A DNA stretch of 64,000 bases from Erinaceus europaeus (lineage: Eukaryota; Chordata; Mammalia; Eulipotyphla; Erinaceidae): assembly GCF_950295315.1 (NCBI RefSeq), contig NC_080162.1:75213843-75277842 (forward strand), read 5' to 3'. Below the pieces are notes generated by a model. The model was given only the letters and a program-made list of their open reading frames with translations, did not search any database and was not told where the DNA came from. Below are positions 55,301 to 59,640 of the stretch, piece by piece (the stretch's first letter is position 1; the number at the start of each line of letters is the position of its first letter). Both the position numbers and the translations under genes were made by a program.

Positions 55301-57067
55301 ACTCACTCCATTCTTCTTTCTACCCTCAAGACCCACCCTGCCTCCAGGGTGTTATTAATCCTACCAGTTAAAACCGTCACAACTGTGGTCCCAGGAGGTG
55401 GCTCAGTGGATAAAGCATTGGACTCTCAAGCATGAGTTCTTGAGTTCAGTCCCCAGCAGCAGATGTACCAGAATGATGTCTGGTTCTTTCTCTCCTCCTT
55501 TCTCATTAATAAATAAAATTTTTTTTTTAATCTTTAAAAAAAAAAACCCTCGCAACAGTTGCTAAGGAAGTTCCTAACTTTCCAGCTTCATTTTGCCTTT
55601 CTCCGCCCCTTTCCTAGCCATTTCCGTTTCCGATTTGCCACTTCCAGGTCTTTTAAAAGCCTTGGCTCTCTGATCAATAAAGACATTGCATTGTCTCGCC
55701 ACGTGTTTGGTTCCTGAGTCTTCTCCCTCGCTGAGTGAGTAGCAGCCGAAGCTGGCTCCGGTCGAGTTTTCTCCAGCCCAGAGAGTATGCGCCTGGGAAG
55801 AGGCACCCCCATGCTAGCCTGGCACCCTAATATAAGAGAGACTCACTAAGGAGTGAAAACTGCTAACTGAAATATGCTTTGAAATAAGAACATAGTTCTT
55901 TAAGAATATAGAGAAAAGTACCTGGCCATGAAGGTTCTGGAGGCCTGGGAGGGCTTTCCTATGTAGGTAAGACTTGAGATACAGAGTGAAGGTCAAGTAA
56001 GAGTTAATCTGCAAAGAGAGGAGCACCTAGAGGAAAAAGCATCTACAAAGGTCTTGAGGAGGAAGGGGGCCTGGTGGGTAGTAACTAGAGCTTAGTGCAT
56101 GATGGGGGCAAAGGGGTATCAGGAGGTAGAGAGAGGCGGCCTGAACAGGACCTTGTTGGCTACATGTGAAATTTGTCATTTTTACCTAAATAATAGGAGG
56201 TCACCATTTAAGAGGGTTCAGCTTGGGGTAGAGGGAAGGTCAGGGAAGGAATATCTAAAAACATTCCCAATTTCTTCTGGCTGCTCTCATGTGCAGCCAA
56301 GAAGTAGAGGCAGTGAAGGAACCAATGTAAAGAGGGAAGAAATCATAGTGACTGGGCATAGGAAGTTATAATCCATCAAAAGAAGGGTCCACCTTTGGGC
56401 ATTATTTTAGAGTTAGATTGAACAAGACTGTGGTTAAGAGGCATTCAGAGACCAGAACTGAGTGTATGGAGTGTTTGTTCTGATCATAGTTTGGTGAGGG
56501 AATACAAGCCCCTCATGAGAAAGGATAGGACTTCATGAGAAAGGAAGAACTTAATCTTCCTTTCTAGGTGTGGTTGGGAATGTCATGGGTAGAGAAAAGA
56601 CATTCCAGGGAAAGGGAACTACACACGGAAAGGTATTAAGTGAATGAGTTGTATATCTGGGTCCGAGGCAGGCAGTGGGGAAATGATTCTTGGGAGCAAG
56701 GTGTTCCATGTAAGAGTGGGCCTAGACAGCTGCTGGGCAGCAAATGCCCAACCCCACATGTGAAGCCTCCATACTTCCTTTCCTTGCTCTACCTTCAGCA
56801 GCTGAAAAAGTCATGGTGGGAGCCACAGGTTCTGGCTGAGCTGACCACCTGGCTAAAACACTACCCTTCATCCTGCAGGTGAAGGTGGTGAGCCTGAAGC
56901 CTGAAGTGGCCCAGATCGACCTATACATCCTCGGCCAAGCTGACCACTTTATTGGCAACTGTGTGTCCTCCTTCACTGCCTTCGTGAAGCGGGAACGGGA
57001 TCTCCAGGGGAAGCTGTCCTCTTTCTTTGGCATGGACAACCCCCCTCATTTGCGAGATGAGTTCTGA
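21301..57067 (+). CDS. POFUT1: POFUT1 GDP-fucose protein O-fucosyltransferase 1 (joined coding exons)
   Basis: Seven exons join (21301-21433, 23521-23642, 30044-30226, 32371-32483, 50598-50790, 52271-52513, 56879-57067) into an intact 391-aa frame (human 388). POFUT1 (glycosyltransferase family 65) transfers fucose from GDP-fucose to Ser/Thr in folded EGF repeats of Notch and other proteins, in the ER lumen. The N-terminus has a hydrophobic Leu-rich signal peptide (about residues 1-30). RFGNQ (46-50) is the conserved nucleotide-sugar loop. HLRIG (241-245) holds Arg243, equivalent to the catalytic human Arg240. N65-R-T and N163-K-S are N-glycosylation sequons. The C-terminal RDEF is the KDEL-like ER retrieval signal. 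Every junction has GT-AG ends and phases agree throughout. The start ATG follows the CpG island and lines up with the human N-terminus over [15 protein letters not shown]. Confidence 0.97.
21985..22135 (-). repeat. type F element
   Basis: Poly-T, then GAGGCAGAGGTGGAAAGAG, GACCACAGCACTGAAACTTC and 'CTATCCAAGTGAGCTGCTCA'. The same core recurs near 27596, 27900 and 42758. Probably an older lineage-specific tRNA SINE. Confidence 0.6.
22384..22576 (-). repeat. type B SINE
   Basis: Reverse copy: 'TGTTGGATAGAAACAGTCAG', a shortened middle, 'GTGCTCAACCAGGTGTGCCA' and a CACCTGGCCCC head. Confidence 0.8.
23521..23642 (+). CDS. POFUT1: POFUT1 coding exon 2
   Basis: Completes Gly45 and encodes residues 46-85 ([20 protein letters not shown]... 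to PPFTN). It holds the conserved nucleotide-sugar loop and the N65 sequon. The donor is AAT|GTGAGT; the exon ends in phase 0. Confidence 0.96.
23850..24068 (+). repeat. type B SINE
   Basis: Forward copy: GGGGCCAGGCGGTGGCACAC head, GGTTCAAGCCCCTGGC, then CTCTCTCTCTGTCTCTCTCC and a TCAAATAAATAG tail. Confidence 0.85.
24270..24447 (-). repeat. type B SINE
   Basis: Reverse copy: TTTATTTTATTGGATAATGC, 'CTACAGCCCTGCTCCACCAC'. The head end is degenerate. Confidence 0.7.
24448..24910 (-). mobile_element. L1 3'UTR fragment
   Basis: Segments such as GACCACTAGAGTTCTGAATC and 'CGTTGGACATGGATTTTGAC' match, in reverse, the L1 3'UTR that runs forward at 63700-64000 (compare ACCAGTCAACGCCCATGTTC there). 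No ORF remains. Confidence 0.65.
24969..25188 (+). repeat. type B SINE with 3' extension
   Basis: Forward copy: 'GGGGATTGGGTGGTGATGCA', GGTTCAAGCCCCC, and the extension GCAGGTACCAAGCCCTAGTG. Confidence 0.75.
25183..25467 (-). repeat. 5'-truncated type A SINE with target duplication
   Basis: The reverse copy is flanked by AGATTGGTAAT at 25183-25193 and 25457-25467. The tRNA-like head stops at 'CACCATGTGCGCT', short of the usual CCCGCTGCGCTACCGCCCG, so this copy lacks its 5' end. Confidence 0.85.
25568..25773 (-). repeat. type B SINE
   Basis: Reverse copy: TATAAAGACAGAAATTGAGA, GACACCTGCAGTCCCGCTTC, head 'GTGTGTTACTGCCTAGCACC'. Confidence 0.75.
26151..26300 (-). repeat. type D SINE
   Basis: Reverse copy: TTTTATTTATTAATGAGAGG, ACCAGACTTCACTCTGGTAC and head CTGCACCACCTCCCAGACA. 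Confidence 0.8.
26342..26680 (-). repeat. type D SINE split by a forward type B SINE
   Basis: Type D, reverse, occupies 26342-26452 and resumes at about 26646-26680 (CCAGCACTTTAGCCACTGGG). A forward type B copy lies between, at about 26453-26645 (GACTGAGTGATGGCACACAT ... GTTCAATAAATACATATAAA). Confidence 0.7.
26707..27029 (+). repeat. type A SINE
   Basis: Forward copy: 'GGGGGTCGGGTGGTAGTGCA', GTTAAGCGCACGTGGCGCAA, full extension ending AACACTGGAGGC plus poly-A. Well conserved. Confidence 0.9.
27056..27108. repeat. 15-bp perfect inverted repeat, AT-rich
   Basis: ATATCTATATAGAGA at 27056-27070 is the exact reverse complement of TCTCTATATAGATAT at 27094-27108, with a 23-base loop. Not assigned to any element. 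Confidence 0.85.
27161..27462 (+). repeat. type A SINE with 12-bp target duplication
   Basis: TGTTTTATGCAG occurs at 27161-27172 and 27451-27462 and brackets a forward type A copy (head GGGAGTCGGGCGTAGCACAG, B box GGTTCGAGCCCCC). Confidence 0.92.
27463..27866 (-). repeat. cluster of SINE pieces (types B, F, C)
   Basis: About 27492-27595 is a reverse type B fragment (GGATAGAGACAGAAATCCAG). 27596-27720 is reverse type F (CCCACAGCACTGTCATTAAT). 27740-27866 is reverse type C (GGATTGAACCTGTGAATTCA, TGCATAACCATTATGCTATC). Confidence 0.65.
27900..28182 (-). repeat. type F element followed by type D SINE
   Basis: 27900-28050 carries GATAGAGGCAGAGAGATATT and 'GTGTTGTGGTAGCTGGACTT' (type F). 28057-28182 carries ACCAGAGTAACACTCTGGTC and CATCTACTGTCCACCTCTCA (type D). 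Both are reverse. Confidence 0.65.
28355..28510 (-). repeat. type D SINE, diverged
   Basis: GTATTTATTTCTGAGACAGG, CATCAGTCTGGCACATGTGA and a GCATCACCACCTGGGC head. A poly-T run precedes it at about 28196-28220. Confidence 0.6.
28511..29205 (-). mobile_element. old L1 3'-end fragment, interrupted by SINEs
   Basis: CATTCCAAAGTGATTGTGCC, GCAGCCATGTATGAAAGGGC and the distal 'GTTTGCTCCTATCCTTTGCC' match the conserved reverse 3' end of L1 ORF2 in mammals. It is split by a partial SINE (28655-28752) and a type A SINE (28790-29120). Confidence 0.6.
28790..29120 (-). repeat. type A SINE
   Basis: Full-length reverse copy: poly-T, CTCCAGGGTTATTGCTGGGG, body, inverted B box and head GCTGCACTACCGCCTGACTC. 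Confidence 0.9.
29215..29400 (-). repeat. SINE fragments (types C and D)
   Basis: AATACTGCTTAGCTCTGGCT and 'TATGGTGGTTCTGGGG' are the tail half of a type C copy. TTTTAATGAGAGAGAGAGAA is the start of a type D copy. Confidence 0.5.
29503..29762 (-). repeat. type A SINE
   Basis: Diverged reverse copy: CACCAGGGTTATTGCTGGGG, GATAAGACACCTGCAGACCT, degenerate head. Confidence 0.75.
29821..29946 (-). repeat. type D SINE
   Basis: Reverse copy 100 bases before POFUT1 exon 3: CTTATTTATTAATGAGGAAG ... TGTACCACCTCCTGGGC. Confidence 0.75.
30044..30226 (+). CDS. POFUT1: POFUT1 coding exon 3
   Basis: Encodes residues 86-146 ([20 protein letters not shown] to CPMK). The acceptor is CCCTGTAG and the donor AAG|GTGAGT, phase 0 at both ends. 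Nearly identical to the human exon as I recall it. Confidence 0.96.
30580..31148 (-). repeat. type B-like SINE interrupted by a type A SINE
   Basis: The type A copy spans about 30720-30998 (CCCTTTTGTTGCCCTTGTTG ... CGCTGCGCTACAGCCCGACT). Type B-like pieces lie before it (CACCAGGACTATCATCACTA) and after it (GACAGGGAGAGAGAAACCAA ... ACCACTAGGCCCCCC). A TTTTC-rich tract lies at 30668-30722. Confidence 0.75.
31150..31325 (+). repeat. MIR fragment
   Basis: 'GGGAGCTTTACACATTTCAA', CCTGTTTTATAGAGAAACCA and 'AACTGGGATTCAACCC' follow the MIR pattern of exponent-free low-complexity core plus conserved 3' half. Confidence 0.6.
31329..31560 (-). mobile_element. 5'-truncated L1 3' end
   Basis: AGTCAACAGTAAATACAGTA, 'ACATGTGTAACATTTTTCAG' and TTAGTGCAATATACCAATTC match the 3'UTR of the large L1 at 36384-36560. 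Confidence 0.75.
31613..31785 (+). repeat. type C SINE
   Basis: Forward copy: GAGATAGCATAATGGTTATG head, 'CGGTTCTATCCCCAGCACC', tail of TCAAATAAAAATAAAA. Confidence 0.8.
32371..32483 (+). CDS. POFUT1: POFUT1 coding exon 4
   Basis: Encodes residues 147-183 plus two bases of Arg184 ([20 protein letters not shown]... to DQWIQ). It carries the N163-K-S sequon. Acceptor TTTCTGCAG; donor AG|GTACTT, the weakest donor of the gene. If intron 4 is not removed, the frame runs on to a stop at 32587-32589. Confidence 0.95.
33667..33828 (-). repeat. type D SINE
   Basis: Reverse copy: 'AGTTATTCATTAGAGAGAGA', CAGAGCATCACTCTGCTACA, and head CTGTACCACCACCCAAGCT. Confidence 0.75.
33913..33940. repeat. (TGT)n microsatellite
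   Basis: About nine uninterrupted GTT/TTG units inside a MIR. Confidence 0.9.
34028..34143 (-). mobile_element. 88-bp L1 3' end with target duplication
   Basis: CCAGAGTACTCATT is found at 34028-34041 and 34130-34143. Between them is only a poly-T and the last bases of the L1 3'UTR in reverse (CAGTAAATACAGTAGTTTGT), matching the end of the large L1 at 36384-36460. A severely 5'-truncated insertion inside a MIR. Confidence 0.92.
34180..34372. repeat. (TTTC)n / (CTTCCT) microsatellite
   Basis: About 190 bases of pyrimidine repeat. The last 65 bases are pure TTTC units and earlier ones are interrupted by TTCC and TCTC. Confidence 0.95.
34370..34484 (-). repeat. type C SINE
   Basis: Reverse copy directly after the microsatellite: CCAGAACACTACTCAGCTCT ... 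TTTGCATATCCATTATGC. The microsatellite probably grew from its pyrimidine-strand tail. Confidence 0.75.
34563..34915 (+). repeat. type B SINE then type C SINE
   Basis: 34563-34755 is type B, forward (GGGCCAGGCAGTAGTGGACC, GGTTCAAGCCCCC). 34791-34915 is type C, forward (AGATAGCATAGTGATTATGC, 'AATCGCCAGCACCACCATAC'). Confidence 0.75.
35005..35578 (-). repeat. type A SINE split by another type A SINE
   Basis: The outer reverse copy covers 35005-35100 (CTTCCAGGGTTATCATTGGG...) and 35344-35578 (... head CCTGGTGCACCACTACTGGA). The inner reverse copy is 35101-35343, bracketed by a 15-bp duplication. Confidence 0.9.
35086..35358 (-). repeat. inner 5'-truncated type A SINE with 15-bp duplication
   Basis: GGCAGCCATCTTTTT occurs at 35086-35100 and 35344-35358. 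The inner copy stops at 'TTGCGCCACCTGC', so it lacks the first part of the tRNA head. Its body matches the best conserved copies, so it is probably recent. Confidence 0.9.
35755..35994. other. (CT)n run and 200-base assembly gap
   Basis: A CT/CCT run at 35755-35794 leads into Ns at 35795-35994. The gap length is exactly 200, so it is probably a placeholder. Sequence resumes inside a type A SINE. Confidence 0.95.
35995..36283 (-). repeat. type A SINE (3' part lost in the gap)
   Basis: Reverse copy beginning mid-extension (CCAGGAATCCACTGCTCCCA) at the gap edge and ending with head 'CACTGCCCTACCACAGACCC'. Confidence 0.8.
36617..40434 (-). pseudogene. L1 ORF2 (endonuclease / reverse transcriptase), broken
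   Basis: The 3.8 kb span equals about 1,270 codons, the usual ORF2 length. It is split into readable blocks at 40434-40198 (endonuclease start, [15 protein letters not shown]), 40142-39615 (endonuclease, [10 protein letters not shown]), 39344-38988, 38848-38114 (reverse transcriptase with FADDMIVY), 38113-37805, 37770-37429 and 37414-36617 (C-terminal cysteine-containing region, ending [13 protein letters not shown]). In-frame stops and frameshifts separate the blocks. Confidence 0.93.
40650..41465 (-). pseudogene. L1 ORF1 (RNA-binding coiled-coil protein), truncated by stops
   Basis: An open frame of 271 aa starts [12 protein letters not shown]. It has a heptad-rich coiled coil (about residues 65-150), then the RRM-like part ([13 protein letters not shown]) and the start of the C-terminal domain, ending [14 protein letters not shown] then ends it, with at least one more in-frame stop (TAG) in the homologous sequence before 40500. 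Full ORF1 proteins are about 70 residues longer. Confidence 0.9.
41466..42292 (-). promoter_or_regulatory. L1 5'UTR
   Basis: 827 bases between the ORF1 start and the 5' junction. It contains a GGAGA/GGGGA tract at 42155-42260 (CTCCC repeats in L1 sense) and no long ORF. By position it should hold the L1 internal promoter. Confidence 0.75.
42155..42260. repeat. (GGAGA)n / (GGGGA)n tandem repeat
   Basis: GGGGA units switch to pure GGAGA-type units. It lies in the L1 5'UTR near its 5' end. Confidence 0.95.
42293..42598 (-). repeat. type A SINE at the L1 5' junction
   Basis: A reverse type A copy (42303-42588) is flanked by CCCAGGTTCT at 42293-42302 and 42589-42598. This is the same word that flanks the L1, so the SINE landed in the right-hand L1 duplication at the same target. 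Head GCGCTTAACTCGCTGCGCTG. Confidence 0.88.
43146..43382 (-). mobile_element. 5'-truncated L1 3' end with 10-bp duplication
   Basis: AGTGTATTTT at 43146-43155 and 43373-43382 flanks a reverse L1 3'UTR piece (ACAGTAAATACAATAATTTG, 'CACAATACAACCCCCACTAGG'-like text, ending TTTGGTGCAATATACTGAAT). Confidence 0.85.
43530..43846 (+). repeat. type A SINE
   Basis: Forward copy: GGGGGCTGGGCGGTAGCACC, GTTCAAGCCCCTGGCTCCCC, full extension ending 'AATAACCCTGGAGGG' plus poly-A. Confidence 0.85.
43864..44131 (+). repeat. type A SINE
   Basis: Forward copy: TTCGGGTGGTAGCGCAGTGG, perfect GGTTCGAGCCCCC B box, tail 'AACAAGGGCAACAAAAGAG'. Confidence 0.9.
44302..44461 (+). repeat. type C SINE
   Basis: Forward copy: GGGAGACAGCATAATGGTTA, GGTTCAATCTCCAGCAGCAC, tail TTAAAATAAAATTAAAAAA. 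Confidence 0.8.
44650..45098 (-). repeat. pyrimidine microsatellite, type D SINE, type B SINE
   Basis: 44655-44712 is a TTCC/TTTC tract. 44722-44874 is reverse type D (TTTATTTATTAATGAGAGGG ... CACTACCTCCCAGTCTG). 44898-45098 is a reverse diverged type B copy (head ATGTGCCACCACCGGGCCCC). Confidence 0.7.
45520..45710 (-). repeat. old type B-like SINE
   Basis: 'CAACTCTGTTCTGCCATGG', 'ATGGTAACACATGTGCCCC' have the type B order but are much diverged. Confidence 0.4.
45728..46009 (+). repeat. type A SINE
   Basis: Forward copy: TAGCGCAGTGGGTTAAGCGC, TGTTCGAGCCCTCAGC, tail CAACAACAATAATAACTACA. Confidence 0.9.
46020..46227 (+). repeat. type B SINE
   Basis: Forward copy: GGGGCTGAGTGGTAGCACAC, perfect GGTTCGAGCCCCC, 'CAATTTCTGGCTGTCTCTAT' and a CAAAGATAATAAATAAAG tail. 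AATTTTAC on each side may be its duplication. Confidence 0.85.
46240..46980 (-). repeat. SINE cluster (B-like, C, B, B, D)
   Basis: In order: a type B extension piece (CACCAGCATTATCACTGGGG), type C at 46310-46455 (TGCATAACCATTATGCTATC), type B at 46456-46605, type B at 46675-46829 (head CACCACCTCCTGGCCCC) and type D at 46830-46980 (ACCAGACATCACTCTGGTAC). All reverse. Confidence 0.7.
47110..47410 (+). repeat. type C SINE then MIR
   Basis: 47110-47225 is a diverged forward type C copy (GTTCACTCCTCAGCACCACC). 47275-47405 reads as MIR (TAGAGATGAGGAACAAGAAT, 'AAGTCATTTGCCCGAGC'). Confidence 0.6.
47757..48040 (+). repeat. type A SINE
   Basis: Forward copy: GGGAGTTGGGCAGTAGTGCA, CACATGGTGCAAAGCGCAAG, full body and tail. 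Confidence 0.9.
48150..48692 (-). repeat. type B SINE then type A SINE
   Basis: 48150-48346 is reverse type B (TTATTGAATAAAGACAGAAA ... TTCCACCCAGCCCC). 48388-48692 is reverse type A (CTCCAGAGTTATTGCTGGGG ... degenerate head AAGCACCTGGCACCC). Confidence 0.8.
48720..49770 (-). mobile_element. old L1 3' end (L1M-like), interrupted by a SINE
   Basis: CTGGGTCATATGGTAATTAC, CTCCCAGACTATTTCCCAGA and 'CCTTGTGATTCATCCAAGTT' are hallmarks of the reverse L1M ORF2/3'UTR end. A reverse type B SINE interrupts it at 49290-49499. (GT) and (CA) runs lie at 48937 and 49077. Confidence 0.75.
49290..49499 (-). repeat. type B SINE inside an old L1
   Basis: 'TTATTTATTGGATAGAAACA', CCTACAGCCCTGCTTCACTA, head GGTGCGCCACCGCCTGGCCC. 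Confidence 0.85.
49771..50597 (+). other. POFUT1: end of POFUT1 intron 4
   Basis: No young SINE in the 827 bases before exon 5. Nothing nameable apart from possible MIR text at 49935-50000. It ends in a CTCTCTCTCTCTGC run and the TGTCTAG acceptor. Confidence 0.5.
50598..50790 (+). CDS. POFUT1: POFUT1 coding exon 5
   Basis: Completes Arg184 and encodes residues 185-248 ([20 protein letters not shown] to HLRIGSDW). It contains catalytic Arg243 in HLRIG. Donor TGG|GTAACT, phase 0. The stretch at 50392-50597 upstream is open in this frame but is intronic. Confidence 0.96.
51285..51342. mobile_element. mariner-like MITE, right half
   Basis: GTGCATAGAAAAACAG then ATGCATCATGACTTTTCC and GACAACCCAATA, the same terminus as at 9101. 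The left half is not recognisable, so the copy is partial. Confidence 0.7.
51740..52080 (+). mobile_element. old L1 ORF2 fragment
   Basis: ATCATCTCAGTAGGAGCCAA, 'AAATATTTGATAAAAAGTCA' and GGAATAGAAGGGACCCACCT read as decayed reverse-transcriptase-region L1 in forward orientation. No open frame survives. Confidence 0.65.
52271..52513 (+). CDS. POFUT1: POFUT1 coding exon 6
   Basis: Encodes residues 249-329 ([20 protein letters not shown] to LFKGK), including the conserved ATDSES turn (312-317) before the nucleotide site. Acceptor CCCTGTAG, donor AAG|GTATGT, phase 0 at both ends. Confidence 0.96.
53010..53155 (+). repeat. MIR
   Basis: Forward MIR text: AAAGCATGGACTCTGAAGTC, 'CTGTTTCCTTGTCTACAGAA', TAGTACCTATCTCACAGG. 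Confidence 0.75.
53163..53425 (+). repeat. type B SINE with 3' extension
   Basis: 'GGAGTGGCATACCCAGTAAA', GGTTCAAGCCCCCAGCCCCC, extension GCAGTGGATTCATAGTACAG. A TTAATTAATTAA run follows. Confidence 0.75.
53455..53950 (+). repeat. three type E SINEs
   Basis: About 53455-53560 (ATATCTCATCTAGAAGAGCA), 53615-53700 ('GGGGAGACGACTCAGCAGTG') and 53825-53950 (GTGAGATAGCTTACTTGATA, 'GTCATGTATATGACCTAGGT'). All forward and diverged. Confidence 0.6.
54960..55190 (+). mobile_element. L1-related 3' terminal piece (tentative)
   Basis: 'TTGGTGGTGGGAGTGGTGGG', GAGAAACTGTACCCATGTGA and CTTGTAAATCATTATTTTAT resemble the last part of a lineage L1 3'UTR. The solo LTR begins exactly at its end. Confidence 0.4.
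55185..55830 (+). mobile_element. solo LTR of an endogenous retrovirus, class II type
   Basis: The LTR spans 55191-55824, starts TGTCGGGAAA and ends GCCTGGCA. It is flanked by the 6-base duplication CCCTAA (55185-55190, 55825-55830). Six bases is typical of class II (ERVK/betaretrovirus-like) integrations. A TATA-like TTTTAAAAG (55650-55658) lies 17 bases before an AATAAA signal (55676-55681). No internal retroviral genes are present. Without the SINE inserted at 55384-55542 the LTR is about 460 bases. Confidence 0.8.
55370..55556 (+). repeat. type D SINE inside the LTR
   Basis: Forward copy (55384-55542): CAGGAGGTGGCTCAGTGGAT head, GAGTTCAGTCCCCAGCAGC, poly-A tail. AAAACCGTCACAAC (55370-55383) and AAAACCCTCGCAAC (55543-55556) are its duplication, 12 of 14 matching. 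Confidence 0.85.
56879..57067 (+). CDS. POFUT1: POFUT1 coding exon 7 (terminal)
   Basis: Encodes residues 330-391 ([20 protein letters not shown] to PPHLRDEF) and the TGA stop at 57065-57067. It contains the [13 protein letters not shown] segment of the donor-sugar site and the C-terminal RDEF retrieval signal. Confidence 0.97.
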   Translation: MKVVSLKPEVAQIDLYILGQADHFIGNCVSSFTAFVKRERDLQGKLSSFFGMDNPPHLRDEF

Positions 57068-57799
57068 ACCTGACTGGAGCACGTACCTGTCTGAGCTGGT
57101 CGCTCTAGCTAGGTCTGGCAGCCAAAGATGCTCTCAGGATTGATTCTCCAAGGACTAGGTTCCTCTTTATTACCTGCTAGAGCCAAAGAAAAGTACCAAG
57201 GATTTTATGGAAAAGGAAGATGATCCATGTCTCAGGGCATAGGACTTGTAAATTCCTGGAGCCAGAGCATCTCTCCTCCCTATGTGCTTCCTCACACATG
57301 GGAATTTCCCGCATCAGCAAAGCAAACTGACTTCTGTCTTTTGGTCTGCCCTGCTCAGAGTAGCCTGGAACACTGAACTCTCTTCAGAAAAGTTTTATAT
57401 ATTATTATTATTTTTATATAAGACATCATCACCCTAGAACTTACTCATGTAAAAAAAAATCAGTGAAGTCTATTAACAAGCACCTAAAGTGACCTTACTG
57501 AATATAGATAAGACCAGGGACCATGTGGAGAGACTGACCACTTTTGCAGATAACCCCTCAAAGTGGCTCTCAAAACTCACCCCTGCTACCTGGCCAGAGC
57601 TATTATTAACCCTCTTTTTTAAGTCACTTTCAGGATTTGAGACACTAATGCTTTCCCACTACAACACTATACAAACAAAAGTTATCAGTCATTATACAGT
57701 TATCAGTCATTATACAGTATACCACAGATAGCTAAATGCTGCTTACTCAGCAAGGAGCATATGCTATCAATACAGCCAGATTATTATAGGATAGTTCTT

Positions 57800-57941
57800 T
57801 TTTTTTTTTTTTTATCTTTTTCTTTTTTTTTAACTGGAGCAAGGCTCTACTCTATGGTAGTGCGAGGGATTGAACCTGGGACTTTGGAACCTCAGGTATG
57901 AGAGCCTCTTTGCATAACCATTAGGCTATCTACCCCTCCCC
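57800..57941 (-). repeat. type C SINE
   Basis: Reverse copy: poly-T, GGATTGAACCTGGGACTTTG, 'TTTGCATAACCATTAGGCTA'. Confidence 0.8.
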
Positions 57942-59179
57942 TCAGAGCATGGTTGTCAGATTCTCTTGATAGTTTGTGGCCTGCCACAAACTTGGCACCA
58001 TCAAGGTCTCATAACACATCACTAGGGGCCAATGAGCCTGGCAGAATCTTTCTAGGCTGCCCTCTCCTTTTTTCATCTCTTGTTCTGAGAAGGCTGATGA
58101 CACAATTTTGCCATTAAGTTGACATCTAGTTCCTGCTCTTCCAGCCTCCTTTCTGCAACTAAAGCCCTCATCTCATAATCTCACAAGGAAATTTTTGATA
58201 ACCACTGACCAGATTGAAGGTGTGTAGGACCTGGGAGTCATTAGACTTCCCATTTGGAGAAGTCTCTGTCAATCTTATACTGTTATACTTGTGTGTGTTT
58301 GTTGTTCTTTTTTTTTTTTTTTTTTTTGCTTTGTGTTTTTTCTCAGGTGCTCCAGTTTTAGTAATCATTAACTCCTGAAAGCATGTGAATTTTTTGGCCA
58401 TGTGGTTCTAAAATTCATGTCGCATCTGCTGTTCTCCTCTATGCCATAAAACTTCCTTCAGCTTTCATTCCTGGGAAGGTCAAGGAGGTTGATGAAAGCC
58501 ATGCCCAGAGCTCCAGGCAGGAGCTTTTCCCTTGATTCACTTTATGGAATAGTTTTTGTGTCAGGTCAGACCCCATCAGAGGTTGTAGGACACCTGCAGA
58601 TCTTAGCCATCAAGGCTGGAGTTCGCTGCTTAGAGCTGCTGCCTACATCTAAGTAAGACAGTAAAGAAAGGGCTTTTGTGTTTTCCCATTCAGGGAAAGT
58701 AAAATGTTTTCTTCGATCCTGGGAGGACTCTGAGAAGTAGTTTATTTCTCCAAACTTATTTGCAAACCTCAGTTAGAAACATAGGAGGTTATACACCCCT
58801 GTGCCAGCTTGGCTATTGAGACTGTGTGGTTTCCTGATTGCTCTCATTTGTTGGATTCATTTGAGGTTCATAGCCTCAAATGGACTCTAATGAACCATCC
58901 AAATCATCTTGATTAGTGTTGGCAATAATAATAGCTTATATTTCTGAAAGAGAGGGCACTGGAGTTCTAGTCAGCTTCAGTTGTGTTCTGTAGACAAGCA
59001 CTTTGTTTCTCTTTGACCCAATTTCCTCATCCATAAAGTGGTGATAAAGCCAAGAGGGTTGTTTAAAAGGCTTAAATCAGATAAAGCACATATAAGAGCA
59101 CATTGTAAATTTGAAAGAGACAAAGACATATATGTGGTTGTTGATTAATTTGACTGCCCCTTGTCTCACACCTGTTCTG

Positions 59180-59640
59180 TGCCAGGCACTGTGCTTCTTA
59201 AGTCCTTCAGAAGCACTTTCTAATTTAGTCCCCATCTTAGCTCTGGGAAATAGGTACTATTGATATTTCCTTTCTTTGCACAAAGAAAAATTAATGGCTC
59301 AGAAAATTCTCATCGATTTCCCAAGGCCATATAGCTGCTGGTGGTAAGCTAGAATTTCACTTTCCAAAGCCAGTAGTGTGGGGTCAAGTGGTGGCACACC
59401 TGGCTGAGTGCACATGCTACAATGCACAAGGAACCAGGTTCGAGCCCCCAGTCACCATCTGTAGGGGAAAAGCTTCGTGAGTGGTGAAGCAGTGCTGCAG
59501 GTGTCTCTCTTGTCTCTCTCCCTCTTTATCACCCCCTTCCCTCTCAATTTCTGGCTGTCTCTATCCAAAAAATAAAAAGATAATTTAAAAAAAAAAAAAA
59601 GCCAGTACTGCTAACCACTGTGCTCTACTGTCCATAATTC
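59180..59640 (+). repeat. MIR split by a type B SINE
   Basis: MIR text at 59180-59365 (TGCCAGGCACTGTGCTTCTT, 'CCAAGGCCATATAGCTGCTG') resumes after 59600. The forward type B copy at 59377-59600 has GGTTCGAGCCCCC and poly-A. GCCAGTA repeats on both sides. Confidence 0.75.

Larger units (their letters stand above)
52514..56878 (+). other. POFUT1: POFUT1 intron 6
   Basis: Donor GTATGT, acceptor TCATCCTGCAG. It contains a MIR, B and E SINEs, an L1-related 3' piece and a solo LTR. 52514-53000, 53950-54950 and 55831-56878 show no repeat or ORF I can support. Confidence 0.9.

Noticed and set aside
58951..58963. Short match (AGAGGGCACTGGA) to the reverse complement of part of a reported human miRNA of this locus, miR-1825
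   Set aside because: It is on the wrong strand as I recall it, no convincing hairpin is visible, and the memory is too uncertain to annotate.
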